From Algibacter luteus (GTDB lineage: Bacteria > Bacteroidota > Bacteroidia > Flavobacteriales > Flavobacteriaceae): a stretch of 64,000 bases of DNA. The stretch lies in NCBI RefSeq assembly GCF_900141715.1, contig NZ_FQYK01000002.1, positions 115,495 through 179,494 on the forward strand, in the 5' to 3' direction. A model generated the notes under the pieces. It saw only the letters and a program-made list of their open reading frames with translations. It was not told the origin of the DNA and did no database searches. A program made the position numbers and the translations under genes. How positions within the stretch are numbered: position 1 is the stretch's first letter; every line of letters starts with the position of its first letter. This document shows, piece after piece, positions 1 to 7,953 of the stretch.

Positions 1-532
1 TATCACCAAAACACTCAATCATTTGGATCATTTCATTGAAATAACCGTCCCAATATGCTTCTAAACTCCCTCTTAATTTAAGCAATTCAAGCGCTTCCTC
101 TTTTGACCCATCATAAGGCAAACCTTCAGGAGCAAAATGCACAGAACCAATAACATAATCGGCATCTTCTGCTTGAAATATTTTAGATCGACTCCACTGC
201 AAACCTAAATCAGGACCCATCCATTCTAACTCAACGCCGTATTTAATATTGATTTGACCTTCGTATTTTTTACGAAGATTCGCAATACGTTTTGGGTAAT
301 TTAAATACGATTTATTACCACGAATAAACTTCACATTCGTTTCTCTTTCAGCGGTATAGCGAAAATTTGTTAATCGAGGTGAATGTATAATAAACGTAAT
401 ACTTGGGTTGCCAGCTTCAATAGCCTTATCAACTATATCTTCTAGTTTATCAATTCCATGTTTTACATGATCTTGCTCTGTTCCCGCATGAATACCATGT
501 GTTTCCCAAATAAATTCGTTGAGTTTTCTCAT
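1..532 (-). CDS. PHP-domain phosphatase-like protein (histidinol-phosphatase type), C-terminus off the left edge
   Basis: The frame opens at the ATG read leftwards from 532 and stays open to the window edge for 177 codons, so only the N-terminal part is present. The translation has the layout of the HisJ/HisK-type PHP phosphoesterase family: an N-terminal THGIHAG segment, an IIHSPRLTNF segment where the family has its EHSP metal-binding loop, YGVELEW (family G-E-V-E) and DYVIGSVHF (family GSVH). PHP proteins are TIM-barrel metal-dependent phosphoesterases; this subgroup includes histidinol-phosphatases. The exact substrate is not shown here, and no his genes are visible. It is divergent from recG, with 194 bp between the starts. 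Confidence 0.7.
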   Translation of the reverse strand, partial: MRKLNEFIWETHGIHAGTEQDHVKHGIDKLEDIVDKAIEAGNPSITFIIHSPRLTNFRYTAERETNVKFIRGNKSYLNYPKRIANLRKKYEGQINIKYGVELEWMGPDLGLQWSRSKIFQAEDADYVIGSVHFAPEGLPYDGSKEEALELLKLRGSLEAYWDGYFNEMIQMIECFGD

Positions 533-726
533 CAATTAATGTGCATTAAAATTTCGGTAATGATTGCCAAATTTAACCATTGAAATATAAATATGCTCGA
601 TAATTTACTTTTTTCAACATATTTCAAAAAGAATTCTCATTTTCCAACAAAAATTTTCGAAATACAATACAATTTTAAGAATTTAATAAGTCCTGTTTTT
701 TAATTGATTTCATTAATTTCGCTTCT

Positions 727-3276
727 ATGTCTGTTAATTTGCAAACTCCCATAGATTATTTAAAAGGCGTAGGCCCAAATCGTGCCGATTTACTGCGTAA
801 GGAGTTGGGTATTCACACGTATCAAGATTTACTCAATCTATTCCCAAACAGATACTTAGACAGAACACAGTATTATAAAATAAGTCAACTACAACGCAAC
901 AATGCCGATGTACAAATTATAGGTAAAATCATTAGTTTTAAAGAAGTTGCGCAGAAACGAGGCAAACGTTTAGTTGGCACATTTCAAGATGAAACTGGGA
1001 CTATGGAACTGGTTTGGTTTCGTGGGCAAAAATGGATAAGAGAAAGCTTAAAACTAAATACAACTTATGTAATTTTCGGAAAAACAAATTGGTTTAACGG
1101 TAAATTTAATATGCCGCATCCGGAGCTTGAATTGCTTGAAGAACACGAAAAAAATTTACGCTCTGCAATGCAACCTGTTTATCCTTCAACAGAAAAGCTA
1201 ACAAACAAAGGCATAACCAATCGCGTGATTAGTAAAATCATGCAGCAATTGTTTATTGAAACCAATGGGAAATTTACAGAAACACTTTCTGATAATTTAA
1301 GATCTGAATTAAAATTAATCAGCAAATCTACAGCGTTGTTTAATGTTCATTTTCCGAAAAACCAAGAACTACTTTCAAGAGCCCAATTCAGGTTAAAATT
1401 TGAAGAATTGTTTTATATTCAACTCCAATTAATTCTTAAAAATTTAATCCACAAATCAAAAATAAAAGGATTTCCTTTTAAACAAGTTGGCGAGTATTTT
1501 AACACCTTTTACAAAAGCCATTTACCCTTCGAATTAACCAACGCACAGAAACGTGTTTTAAAAGAAATTCGTGCCGATTTAGGTAGCAATGCACAAATGA
1601 ATCGTCTATTGCAAGGTGATGTTGGTTCTGGAAAGACCATAGTCGCCTTCATGTCAATACTCATGGCCCTTGACAACGATTTTCAAGCATGCTTAATGGC
1701 GCCGACTGAAATTTTGTCAGTTCAACACTATAACGGTTTAGTTAAATGGTGTAATGATTTAAATATCAGCATAAAACTGTTAACTGGTTCAACTAAAACT
1801 TCAGATAGAAAAAAAATTCACGAAGCATTAGAAAATGGCGAATTACAGATACTAGTTGGCACCCATGCCTTGCTTGAAGATAAGGTGAAATTTAAAAATT
1901 TAGGACTTGCTATTATAGACGAACAACACCGATTCGGAGTCGCACAAAGAAGTAAATTGTGGAAAAAAGGACACACTCAAAGCCCTCCTCAATCCTCCCA
2001 TGGGGAGGAAGTAAAAAAGATACTTAAAAAGTATATGACTGCTCGACCATCAGTCTATAAATTATTAAAAGAATTACAGGTTAAAAACAAAAATCAGCCT
2101 ACAGAAGCCGAATCTGTTTTATGGGAATCTTTGAGAAATAAAAAGTTAGAATATAAATTTAGGAGACAACATATAATCGACGAGTTTATTGTTGATTTTG
2201 TAAACCTAGAAAAAAATTTAATTATAGAAGTTGATGGTGGTTATCACAATACTATCGAACAAAAAGAAGCTGATGAACTAAGAACACAAATTCTAAGAGA
2301 AATTGGTTTTAAAGTAATTCGGTTTACAAACGAACAAATTATTGGAGATATAGATAATGTATTGAGCTATATCACGAAATCATTGGAAAGCCTCCCTTCT
2401 GGGGAGGTTGGTGGGGCCTTTATCCCACCCCACATTCTCGTTATGACGGCAACACCAATTCCTAGAACTTTAGCAATGTCGGTTTATGGCGACTTAGATA
2501 TTTCAATTATTGACGAATTACCACCAGGAAGAAAGAGCATTAAAACGGTACATCGCTATGACAAAAACCGATTAAATGTATTTAAATTTATACGTGATGA
2601 GATTTCTAAAGGGCGACAAATTTATATCGTCTATCCTTTAATTCAAGAAAGTGAATCGATGGACTATAAAGATTTAATGGATGGTTATGAAAGTATTTCT
2701 AGGGATTTTCCAATGCCAGAATACCAAATATCTATAGTTCATGGTAAAATGAAGCCTGCCGATAAGGATTATGAAATGCAGCGCTTTATAAAAGGTGAAA
2801 CTCAAATTATGGTGGCCACAACGGTTATTGAGGTTGGTGTTAATGTTCCAAATGCATCGGTAATGATTATAGAAAGCGCAGAACGTTTTGGTTTATCGCA
2901 ATTACATCAATTACGTGGACGCGTTGGTCGAGGAGCCGAACAAAGTTTCTGTATTTTAATGACTAGTCATAAATTAAGTAACGATAGTAAAACGCGTTTA
3001 GAAACCATGGTAAGAACCAATGATGGATTTGAAATTGCCGAAGTAGATTTGCGATTACGTGGTCCGGGAGACATTATGGGTACACAACAAAGTGGTGTTT
3101 TAAATCTAAAAATAGCGGATATTATAAAAGATAACGACATCTTACAATTGGCAAGACATCATGCCAAATCCATTCTAAAAATAGATCCTTCGCTAGTACT
3201 TTCGGAACATCAAGTAATTCTAAATACCTACAGACAACTGAGTAAATACAAAAATATTTGGAATTATATTTCTTGA
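727..3276 (+). CDS. recG: ATP-dependent DNA helicase RecG with an internal DUF559 nuclease-like domain
   Basis: RecG is the branched-DNA translocase that reverses stalled forks and processes recombination intermediates. The N-terminal wedge/OB domain (about residues 60-110) is followed by Walker A GDVGSGKT (about 297-304), the DEQH box at 398-401, and, after an insertion, the motif III/IV region VMTATPIPRTLAMS (from 572) and the motif VI region LHQLRGRVGRG. At 849 aa it is about 150 residues longer than a normal RecG. The excess is a single block, residues 416-566, lying between the DEQHRFG loop and the TATP motif, and it matches the DUF559/Vsr-like endonuclease family. Without it about 698 aa remain, a normal length. 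The reading frame is intact through both junctions, so a full-length fusion is predicted. Whether the helicase still works cannot be told from sequence. Confidence 0.95.
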   Translation: MSVNLQTPIDYLKGVGPNRADLLRKELGIHTYQDLLNLFPNRYLDRTQYYKISQLQRNNADVQIIGKIISFKEVAQKRGKRLVGTFQDETGTMELVWFRGQKWIRESLKLNTTYVIFGKTNWFNGKFNMPHPELELLEEHEKNLRSAMQPVYPSTEKLTNKGITNRVISKIMQQLFIETNGKFTETLSDNLRSELKLISKSTALFNVHFPKNQELLSRAQFRLKFEELFYIQLQLILKNLIHKSKIKGFPFKQVGEYFNTFYKSHLPFELTNAQKRVLKEIRADLGSNAQMNRLLQGDVGSGKTIVAFMSILMALDNDFQACLMAPTEILSVQHYNGLVKWCNDLNISIKLLTGSTKTSDRKKIHEALENGELQILVGTHALLEDKVKFKNLGLAIIDEQHRFGVAQRSKLWKKGHTQSPPQSSHGEEVKKILKKYMTARPSVYKLLKELQVKNKNQPTEAESVLWESLRNKKLEYKFRRQHIIDEFIVDFVNLEKNLIIEVDGGYHNTIEQKEADELRTQILREIGFKVIRFTNEQIIGDIDNVLSYITKSLESLPSGEVGGAFIPPHILVMTATPIPRTLAMSVYGDLDISIIDELPPGRKSIKTVHRYDKNRLNVFKFIRDEISKGRQIYIVYPLIQESESMDYKDLMDGYESISRDFPMPEYQISIVHGKMKPADKDYEMQRFIKGETQIMVATTVIEVGVNVPNASVMIIESAERFGLSQLHQLRGRVGRGAEQSFCILMTSHKLSNDSKTRLETMVRTNDGFEIAEVDLRLRGPGDIMGTQQSGVLNLKIADIIKDNDILQLARHHAKSILKIDPSLVLSEHQVILNTYRQLSKYKNIWNYIS
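1972..2424 (+). mobile_element. DUF559 domain insertion inside recG with GC-rich inverted ends
   Basis: This 453-nt block (151 codons) interrupts recG in frame. It encodes a DUF559 (restriction-endonuclease-like, Vsr-related) domain: a TEAESVLWESLR helix, FRRQHIIDEFIVDF (D490), then LIIEVDGGYH (E501, D503, H507), the expected D...ExD nuclease core. Both ends carry GC-rich hairpins that stand out in AT-rich DNA: CCTCCCATGGGGAGG at 1994-2008 and CCTCCCTTCTGGGGAGG at 2391-2407. The outer flanks, CCCTCCTCAA at 1983-1992 and TTGGTGGGG at 2408-2416, make the two ends roughly inverted copies. I recall similar TCCCC-rich flanks around DUF559 genes in other Bacteroidota. The block looks like a compact element able to insert without breaking the host frame. 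No transposase is present and mobility is inferred. Confidence 0.75.
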
Positions 3277-3324
3277 TAATAGAACGAAAAAGACGGTAAA
3301 CTTAACTGAGAGTTTATTCAAAAA

Positions 3325-3420
3325 CCGGTAACTCGCATTAGGGATAGAGGCACTGTTGGAGCTCTCCCGATTTTTCTTCGGGAAGCGACTGCTGAAATGT
3401 TTACATTCATGAGTTCATTA
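3325..3420 (+). repeat. Flavobacterial intergenic repeat, copy A
   Basis: The 251-bp gap between recG and miaE has no gene but contains ATTAGGGATAGAGGCA followed by a hairpin TCCCGATTTTTCTTCGGGA (3365-3383) and GCGACTGCTG. The TAGGGATAG core recurs in opposite orientation at 18460-18480, and I recognise this kind of sequence as dispersed in Flavobacteriaceae intergenic regions. The hairpin could also act as a terminator for recG. Boundaries are approximate and the function is unknown. Confidence 0.5.
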
Positions 3421-3527
3421 ATATAAAATTTAAATCAACGAACTAAAGCCCAACCTTTAGGGAATGCCCAAATAATAAAATCGCTCATTTTAATGATTAT
3501 AACTACTTTTACAAAAAACAAAAAAGT

Positions 3528-4109
3528 ATGCTTGGTTTAAAATTAGCAACCGATCCGCGTTGGGTAAATATTGTAGAATCGAATATTGAAGAGATTTTAA
3601 CTGACCATGCTTGGTGTGAGCAAAAAGCTGCTACCAATGCCATAACCATAATAACGCTGAATTCTGAACATACCGATTTGGTTACCGACTTGCTAATACT
3701 TGCACAGGAAGAATTAGAGCACTTTCAGATGGTGCATGATATTATAAAGCAACGTGGTTACAAACTTGGTAGAGAACGAAAAGACAGTTATGTAAATGAG
3801 TTATATAAGTTTATGAATAAAGGCGGAAACAGGCTGCAGTGCATGGTTGATAGGTTATTGTTTTCTGCTATGATAGAAGCTAGAAGTTGTGAGCGTTTTA
3901 AGTTGCTTTCTAAAAAAATTAAAGACCCTGAATTGGCTAAGTTTTATCACGATTTAATGATAAGTGAAGCTGGCCATTACACCACGTTTATTGGTTTTGC
4001 GCGTAAATACGGTAAAGATATTGATGTGGATAAGCGTTGGCAAGAACTCATTGATTTTGAAGCTGAAGTTATTAAAAACTACGGCAAATCTGAAACGATA
4101 CATGGATAA
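3528..4109 (+). CDS. miaE: tRNA-(ms2io6A)-hydroxylase, MiaE-type diiron protein
   Basis: This is a 193-aa ferritin-like four-helix protein with the diiron ligand pattern of MiaE: EELEHFQMVH (ExxH), EARSCERF and SEAGHY, the last supplying the second ExxH. MiaE hydroxylates the isopentenyl group of the hypermodified adenosine at position 37 of tRNAs reading U-starting codons. The length is typical. The gene stands alone between recG and mutS2 with its own stem-loop terminator directly after the stop codon. Function is assigned by family; no miaA or miaB is in the window. Confidence 0.9.
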   Translation: MLGLKLATDPRWVNIVESNIEEILTDHAWCEQKAATNAITIITLNSEHTDLVTDLLILAQEELEHFQMVHDIIKQRGYKLGRERKDSYVNELYKFMNKGGNRLQCMVDRLLFSAMIEARSCERFKLLSKKIKDPELAKFYHDLMISEAGHYTTFIGFARKYGKDIDVDKRWQELIDFEAEVIKNYGKSETIHG

Positions 4110-4139
4110 AAGCTCAACCATTTAAACGATTGAGCTTTT
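4108..4139 (+). terminator. Rho-independent terminator after miaE
   Basis: The hairpin AAAAGCTCAA / TTGAGCTTTT, with a 12-nt AT-rich loop and a run of T, begins at the miaE stop codon. No competing gene uses this sequence. Confidence 0.75.
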
Positions 4140-4297
4140 AACTGCTGATTGTAGTTTGATTGATGTTTGTTGACGTACTCCAAATTAGAGAGATTATCTG
4201 CACAACCTTGTTAGCATTTTGTTAAATATCTTTATAACTCTGTTAATTAACATTTTAACACTTAATCTTTCCATTACAAAATCAGGTTTAGATTGAT

Positions 4298-4305
4298 TAA
4301 CTTTG
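4298..4305 (+). promoter_or_regulatory. Flavobacterial -7 element TAACTTTG upstream of mutS2
   Basis: TAACTTTG matches the Bacteroidota -7 consensus TAnnTTTG and lies 33 bp before the mutS2 ATG. A clean -33 TTG at the usual spacing is not visible, so this is a probable rather than certain promoter. Confidence 0.5.
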
Positions 4306-4338
4306 CATTCCTTATATTTTTATAGTCTATTTTAAGGC

Positions 4339-6510
4339 ATGATAAACATCCACGAAAAAACATTACAAGATTTAGAGTTTCAAACGGTTTTGCAACAGGT
4401 AAGCGAGCTATGTGTTACGCCATTGGGTAACGAAAAAGCATTGCAAATTTCACCTTTTAAAACTTCAGAAGAACTGCTTAACGCTCTAAAATTAACCAAT
4501 GAATATGTATCATCTTTTTACAACGATAACCGCTTGCCTAATCATGGTTTTGATACGATTTCTAAAGAAATAAAACTTCTTAATATTGAGAATACCTATT
4601 TAGAGGTTCATGGTTTAAAGAAAATTGTTGCCATGTCTAATACGGTGAACGACATTGTAATCTTTCTTAAAAAATTTCAAGAGTATTATCCTGCCTTAAA
4701 CACTTTTTCGTCGCATATTGAAGTGACAAAAGCAATCATAGAAAAGGTAGACGCTATAGTAGACCGCTTTGGCGACATAAAAGACAACGCCTCTAGTCTA
4801 TTGTTTGAATTACGACAGTCGATAAACAAAATAAAAGGAAAAATAAATGCAAGTTTCGCTACTGCATTAAACACATACCACGGTTTAGAATACTTAGATG
4901 ATATTCGAGAATCTGTTGTAGACAACAAACGTGTTTTGGCTGTAAAAGCCATGTATCGCCGTAAGGTTAAAGGCTCCATAATGGGAGGAAGTAAAACAGG
5001 AAGTATCGTATATATCGAGCCCGAAACCACTTTACAGTACACTCGAGAATTAAACAATTTAGAGTACGAAGAGCAGGAAGAAGTAATTCGTATTTTAAAA
5101 GAAGTCACCAATTTTATTCGTCCGTTTTTACCTTTATTAAAAGATTATCAAGAGTTTTTAATTGCCATAGATGTGATTTCCGCGAAAGCGAAATACGCTA
5201 AATCTATGAATGCGATTCTACCTGAATTTTCGGAAGACAAAAGCATGTATTTACGCGATGCTTATCACCCACTGCTCTACTTAAATAATTTAGAAAAGAA
5301 CGAAAAAACCTTTCCACAAACCATAGAATTAAAACAAGACAGCCGTATTATAGTTATTTCTGGTCCCAATGCAGGAGGTAAAAGTATTACCCTAAAAACA
5401 GTGGGATTATTGCAAGTGATGCTGCAAAGTGGCATGTTAATTCCAGTGCACGAGCGCAGTAAAGTGTGTTTATTCGATAGAATTTTAAGCGATATTGGCG
5501 ACAATCAATCTATTGAAAATCATTTAAGCACATATAGTTATCGCTTAAAACAAATGAATTACTTCCTTAAAAAGTGTAACAAAAACACGCTATTTTTAAT
5601 TGATGAATTTGGTACTGGAAGTGACCCTGAACTTGGCGGCGCTTTAGCTGAAACGTTTTTAGAAGAATTTTATCATCGCGAAGCCTTTGGCATTATTACA
5701 ACACACTACTCCAATTTAAAGATTCTTGCCAACGAGTTGCCATTTATGCTTAATGCCAATATGTTGTTTGATGAACGCAGTTTAGAACCACTTTTCAAAC
5801 TCGTTATCGGTCAAGCCGGAAGTAGTTTTACCTTTGAAGTTGCCCAGAAAAATGGAATTCCTTATAGTTTGATAAACCGAGCTAAAAAGAAAATTGAACG
5901 TAGTAAAGTCCGTTTTGATGCAACTATTGCTAAACTTCAAAAAGAGCGTTCAAAGCTTGAAAAAACAGGGCAATCACTCAAACAAAACGAAAAGAAGAAA
6001 AGTGAAGAAGCCGATAAGTTAGAGGAAATCAATGCGAAGGTTCAAAAAAAATTGGAGAGCTATCAAGAGTTATATGACACCAATCAGCGCCTCATTTATT
6101 TGGGACAAAAAGTTAATGATATTGCTGAGAAATACTTTGAAAACAAGCAGAAAAAAGCATTAATGTCTGAGCTTTTTAAATTGGTTCAAATAGAAAACTC
6201 CAAGCGTAAAAAGGTTTCCGCGAAAGCGAAAAAAGCCATTAAAGCTAAAGAAAATCAAGTAAAACAAGAGGTTGAAAAGAAAGTAGAAGTTATAAGGAAA
6301 AAGAAAAAAGAAGCCAAACAAAAGGAAAAAGAAAAACCAGCAGCACCAAAGCCAACATTAAAAGTAGGAGACCGCGTGCGCATGTTAGACGGCCGTTCGG
6401 TTGGTAGTATCGATAAGTTTGAAAAAGGAAAAGCCATTGTAAATTACGGTATGTTTACAACCAATGTGAACATAGAATTGCTAGAATTGGTTGAAGCAGT
6501 TAAAAAATAA
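4339..6510 (+). CDS. mutS2: MutS2-family ATPase (DNA/ribosome rescue), lacking the Smr domain
   Basis: 723 aa. The layout is that of MutS2: an N-terminal lever/clamp region, Walker A ISGPNAGGKS (about residues 341-350), Walker B LFLIDEFGTGSDPELGG, a long Lys/Glu-rich coiled coil (about 515-665) and a C-terminal KOW-like barrel beginning KVGDRVRMLDGRSVG. MutS2 proteins suppress homologous recombination and in some bacteria rescue collided ribosomes. Many carry a C-terminal Smr nuclease domain; here the protein ends soon after the KOW-like segment and no Smr motif is recognisable. Two identical 17-bp stretches, TTTCCGCGAAAGCGAAA, occur inside the gene in the same reading frame, each giving Ser-Ala-Lys-Ala-Lys. 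Confidence 0.9.
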   Translation: MINIHEKTLQDLEFQTVLQQVSELCVTPLGNEKALQISPFKTSEELLNALKLTNEYVSSFYNDNRLPNHGFDTISKEIKLLNIENTYLEVHGLKKIVAMSNTVNDIVIFLKKFQEYYPALNTFSSHIEVTKAIIEKVDAIVDRFGDIKDNASSLLFELRQSINKIKGKINASFATALNTYHGLEYLDDIRESVVDNKRVLAVKAMYRRKVKGSIMGGSKTGSIVYIEPETTLQYTRELNNLEYEEQEEVIRILKEVTNFIRPFLPLLKDYQEFLIAIDVISAKAKYAKSMNAILPEFSEDKSMYLRDAYHPLLYLNNLEKNEKTFPQTIELKQDSRIIVISGPNAGGKSITLKTVGLLQVMLQSGMLIPVHERSKVCLFDRILSDIGDNQSIENHLSTYSYRLKQMNYFLKKCNKNTLFLIDEFGTGSDPELGGALAETFLEEFYHREAFGIITTHYSNLKILANELPFMLNANMLFDERSLEPLFKLVIGQAGSSFTFEVAQKNGIPYSLINRAKKKIERSKVRFDATIAKLQKERSKLEKTGQSLKQNEKKKSEEADKLEEINAKVQKKLESYQELYDTNQRLIYLGQKVNDIAEKYFENKQKKALMSELFKLVQIENSKRKKVSAKAKKAIKAKENQVKQEVEKKVEVIRKKKKEAKQKEKEKPAAPKPTLKVGDRVRMLDGRSVGSIDKFEKGKAIVNYGMFTTNVNIELLELVEAVKK

Positions 6511-6536
6511 TTTTTTTAACTTTAAATAAAAAAAGC

Positions 6537-7403
6537 ATGAAAATGAAATTAACGAGATTTTATCTTATCGGACTGATTGCCATTTTTTGTTCCTGTAGCA
6601 GTTCTAATAACGAAGATGAACAGGAAATTGAAAATGAGCCAATTGAAACCACCGACGACGATGCAAAAATAGTATGGAAAAATTGGTATTTATCGGTACC
6701 TCTTAATCGTGGTAATGGCAGCGCTACTTCCATTTTTTATCAAGATATTGTGAATGATAGACTTCCTGAAGCTGAGTCTGAATATTTTTATAAAAATGAA
6801 GATGGTAGCTACACCATGTTTACCAAATTTACTGGATTTACAACTTCTGGATTATCTGAATTAGGAGGAAAATATTGTAGAACGGAACTGCGTGAATTTT
6901 GGCGAGGAAATCAATCTACATCCGATAATTGGTCCATGTCCACTGGAACTCACATTTTAGAAAGCACTTTAAAAGTCGATTATGTTGAAGGCAACGGCAG
7001 AACCATTGTAGCGCAAATTCACGGTAAAGAAACAGCAGGTCTTGAAGGCGCTCCAGCCACCGTTAAAATAAGATGGAATAGCGGAACTCTTCAAGTTGAT
7101 TATTACACCAAACCAGATGCTGGCGAACCTTGGACAAGTGCTTTCGATGAAAAATTAAACGTTGGTGTCGTTGACAATGAAATTTTCACCTTTAAAATAA
7201 AAATTGAAAACGGTAAATTTTATTACGGACTAGTTTGTGAAGCTAAAGGCATTAATACCGATTACACTTTGATTTACGACTACGTTGGCAATGGTTATGC
7301 GCACGAAAACTACTTTAAAACTGGTAATTATTTTGGTTGGCACGATGATTATGAAAAAACAGCACAGGTTGTTTTGTATGAAGTCAAGACTGAGCACTTT
7401 TAA
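6537..7403 (+). CDS. Polysaccharide lyase family 7 (alginate lyase-like) lipoprotein
   Basis: 288 aa with a lipoprotein signal peptide: a basic start, a hydrophobic stretch and the lipobox-type IFCSCSSS with Cys about 20, followed by an acidic linker. The rest matches the PL7/alginate lyase 2 jelly-roll fold. It has the three family motifs: CRTELRE (family R-S/T-E-L-R), AQIHGK (family Q-I/V-H) and NYFKTGNYFG (family YFKAGxYxQ). PL7 enzymes cleave alginate by beta-elimination, which fits a marine or algae-associated organism. It starts 26 bp after mutS2 and may be cotranscribed by read-through. A two-residue-shorter start (6543) is possible. No other alginate-utilisation genes are visible, so this is a stand-alone enzyme rather than part of a polysaccharide utilisation locus. 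Confidence 0.85.
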   Translation: MKMKLTRFYLIGLIAIFCSCSSSNNEDEQEIENEPIETTDDDAKIVWKNWYLSVPLNRGNGSATSIFYQDIVNDRLPEAESEYFYKNEDGSYTMFTKFTGFTTSGLSELGGKYCRTELREFWRGNQSTSDNWSMSTGTHILESTLKVDYVEGNGRTIVAQIHGKETAGLEGAPATVKIRWNSGTLQVDYYTKPDAGEPWTSAFDEKLNVGVVDNEIFTFKIKIENGKFYYGLVCEAKGINTDYTLIYDYVGNGYAHENYFKTGNYFGWHDDYEKTAQVVLYEVKTEHF

Positions 7404-7513
7404 CACTAATATGTTTATTTGAATATAAATCTCTTTAAAAAGAAGCTTAAACTGGATAAAGAAACGGATTTAAACCAGTTCTTAAATACACTGTAAAGTC
7501 GTATTTTTACTAG

Positions 7514-7933
7514 GTGGAAATCAATATACCAAAACATAAAAAATTAATCCTATTCGACGGTGTTTGTAACCTTTGCAATAGCTCGGTATTATATGTTATA
7601 AAACGGGATAAGAAGCAACGATTTATGTTTGCTCCTTTACAAAGTAAGGTTGGCGAACAAATTATTCAAAAGTTTAATATTGATACAGCTCAAGTAGATT
7701 CTATTATTTTATATAATCCAGAAAAAGGCATTCATTACAAATCTACAGCGGCGTTAAAAATAGCGTCGGGATTAGGGTTTCCAACAAATGTATTAGCTAT
7801 ATTTTTAATTGTTCCCAATTTTATTCGCAATTGGGTTTACGATTTTATTGCCAAAAATCGCTACAAATGGTATGGTAAGAAAGAAGCTTGTATGATTCCT
7901 ACTCCTGAGCTGAAAAATAAATTTTTGGAATAG
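7514..7933 (+). CDS. DCC-family thiol-disulfide oxidoreductase-like protein (DUF393)
   Basis: 139 aa beginning LILFDGVCNLCNSSV, with the DxxCxxC signature that defines the DCC/YuxK (DUF393) family, a predicted thioredoxin-like group. The next conserved segment, FMFAPLQSKVG, also fits. The start is a GTG at 7514; no in-frame ATG lies nearer the conserved motif. The physiological partner is unknown. It is convergent with the DUF1704 gene on the other strand, 20 bp between stop codons. Confidence 0.85.
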   Translation: MEINIPKHKKLILFDGVCNLCNSSVLYVIKRDKKQRFMFAPLQSKVGEQIIQKFNIDTAQVDSIILYNPEKGIHYKSTAALKIASGLGFPTNVLAIFLIVPNFIRNWVYDFIAKNRYKWYGKKEACMIPTPELKNKFLE

Positions 7934-7953
7934 TTTTTCATCCGAAATAGTCT

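Noticed and set aside
1972-2424. Intein in RecG
   Set aside because: No splicing motifs (no N-terminal Cys/Ser block, no HN-Cys/Ser at the end); the content is a DUF559 nuclease-like domain, so the insertion is probably kept in the protein.
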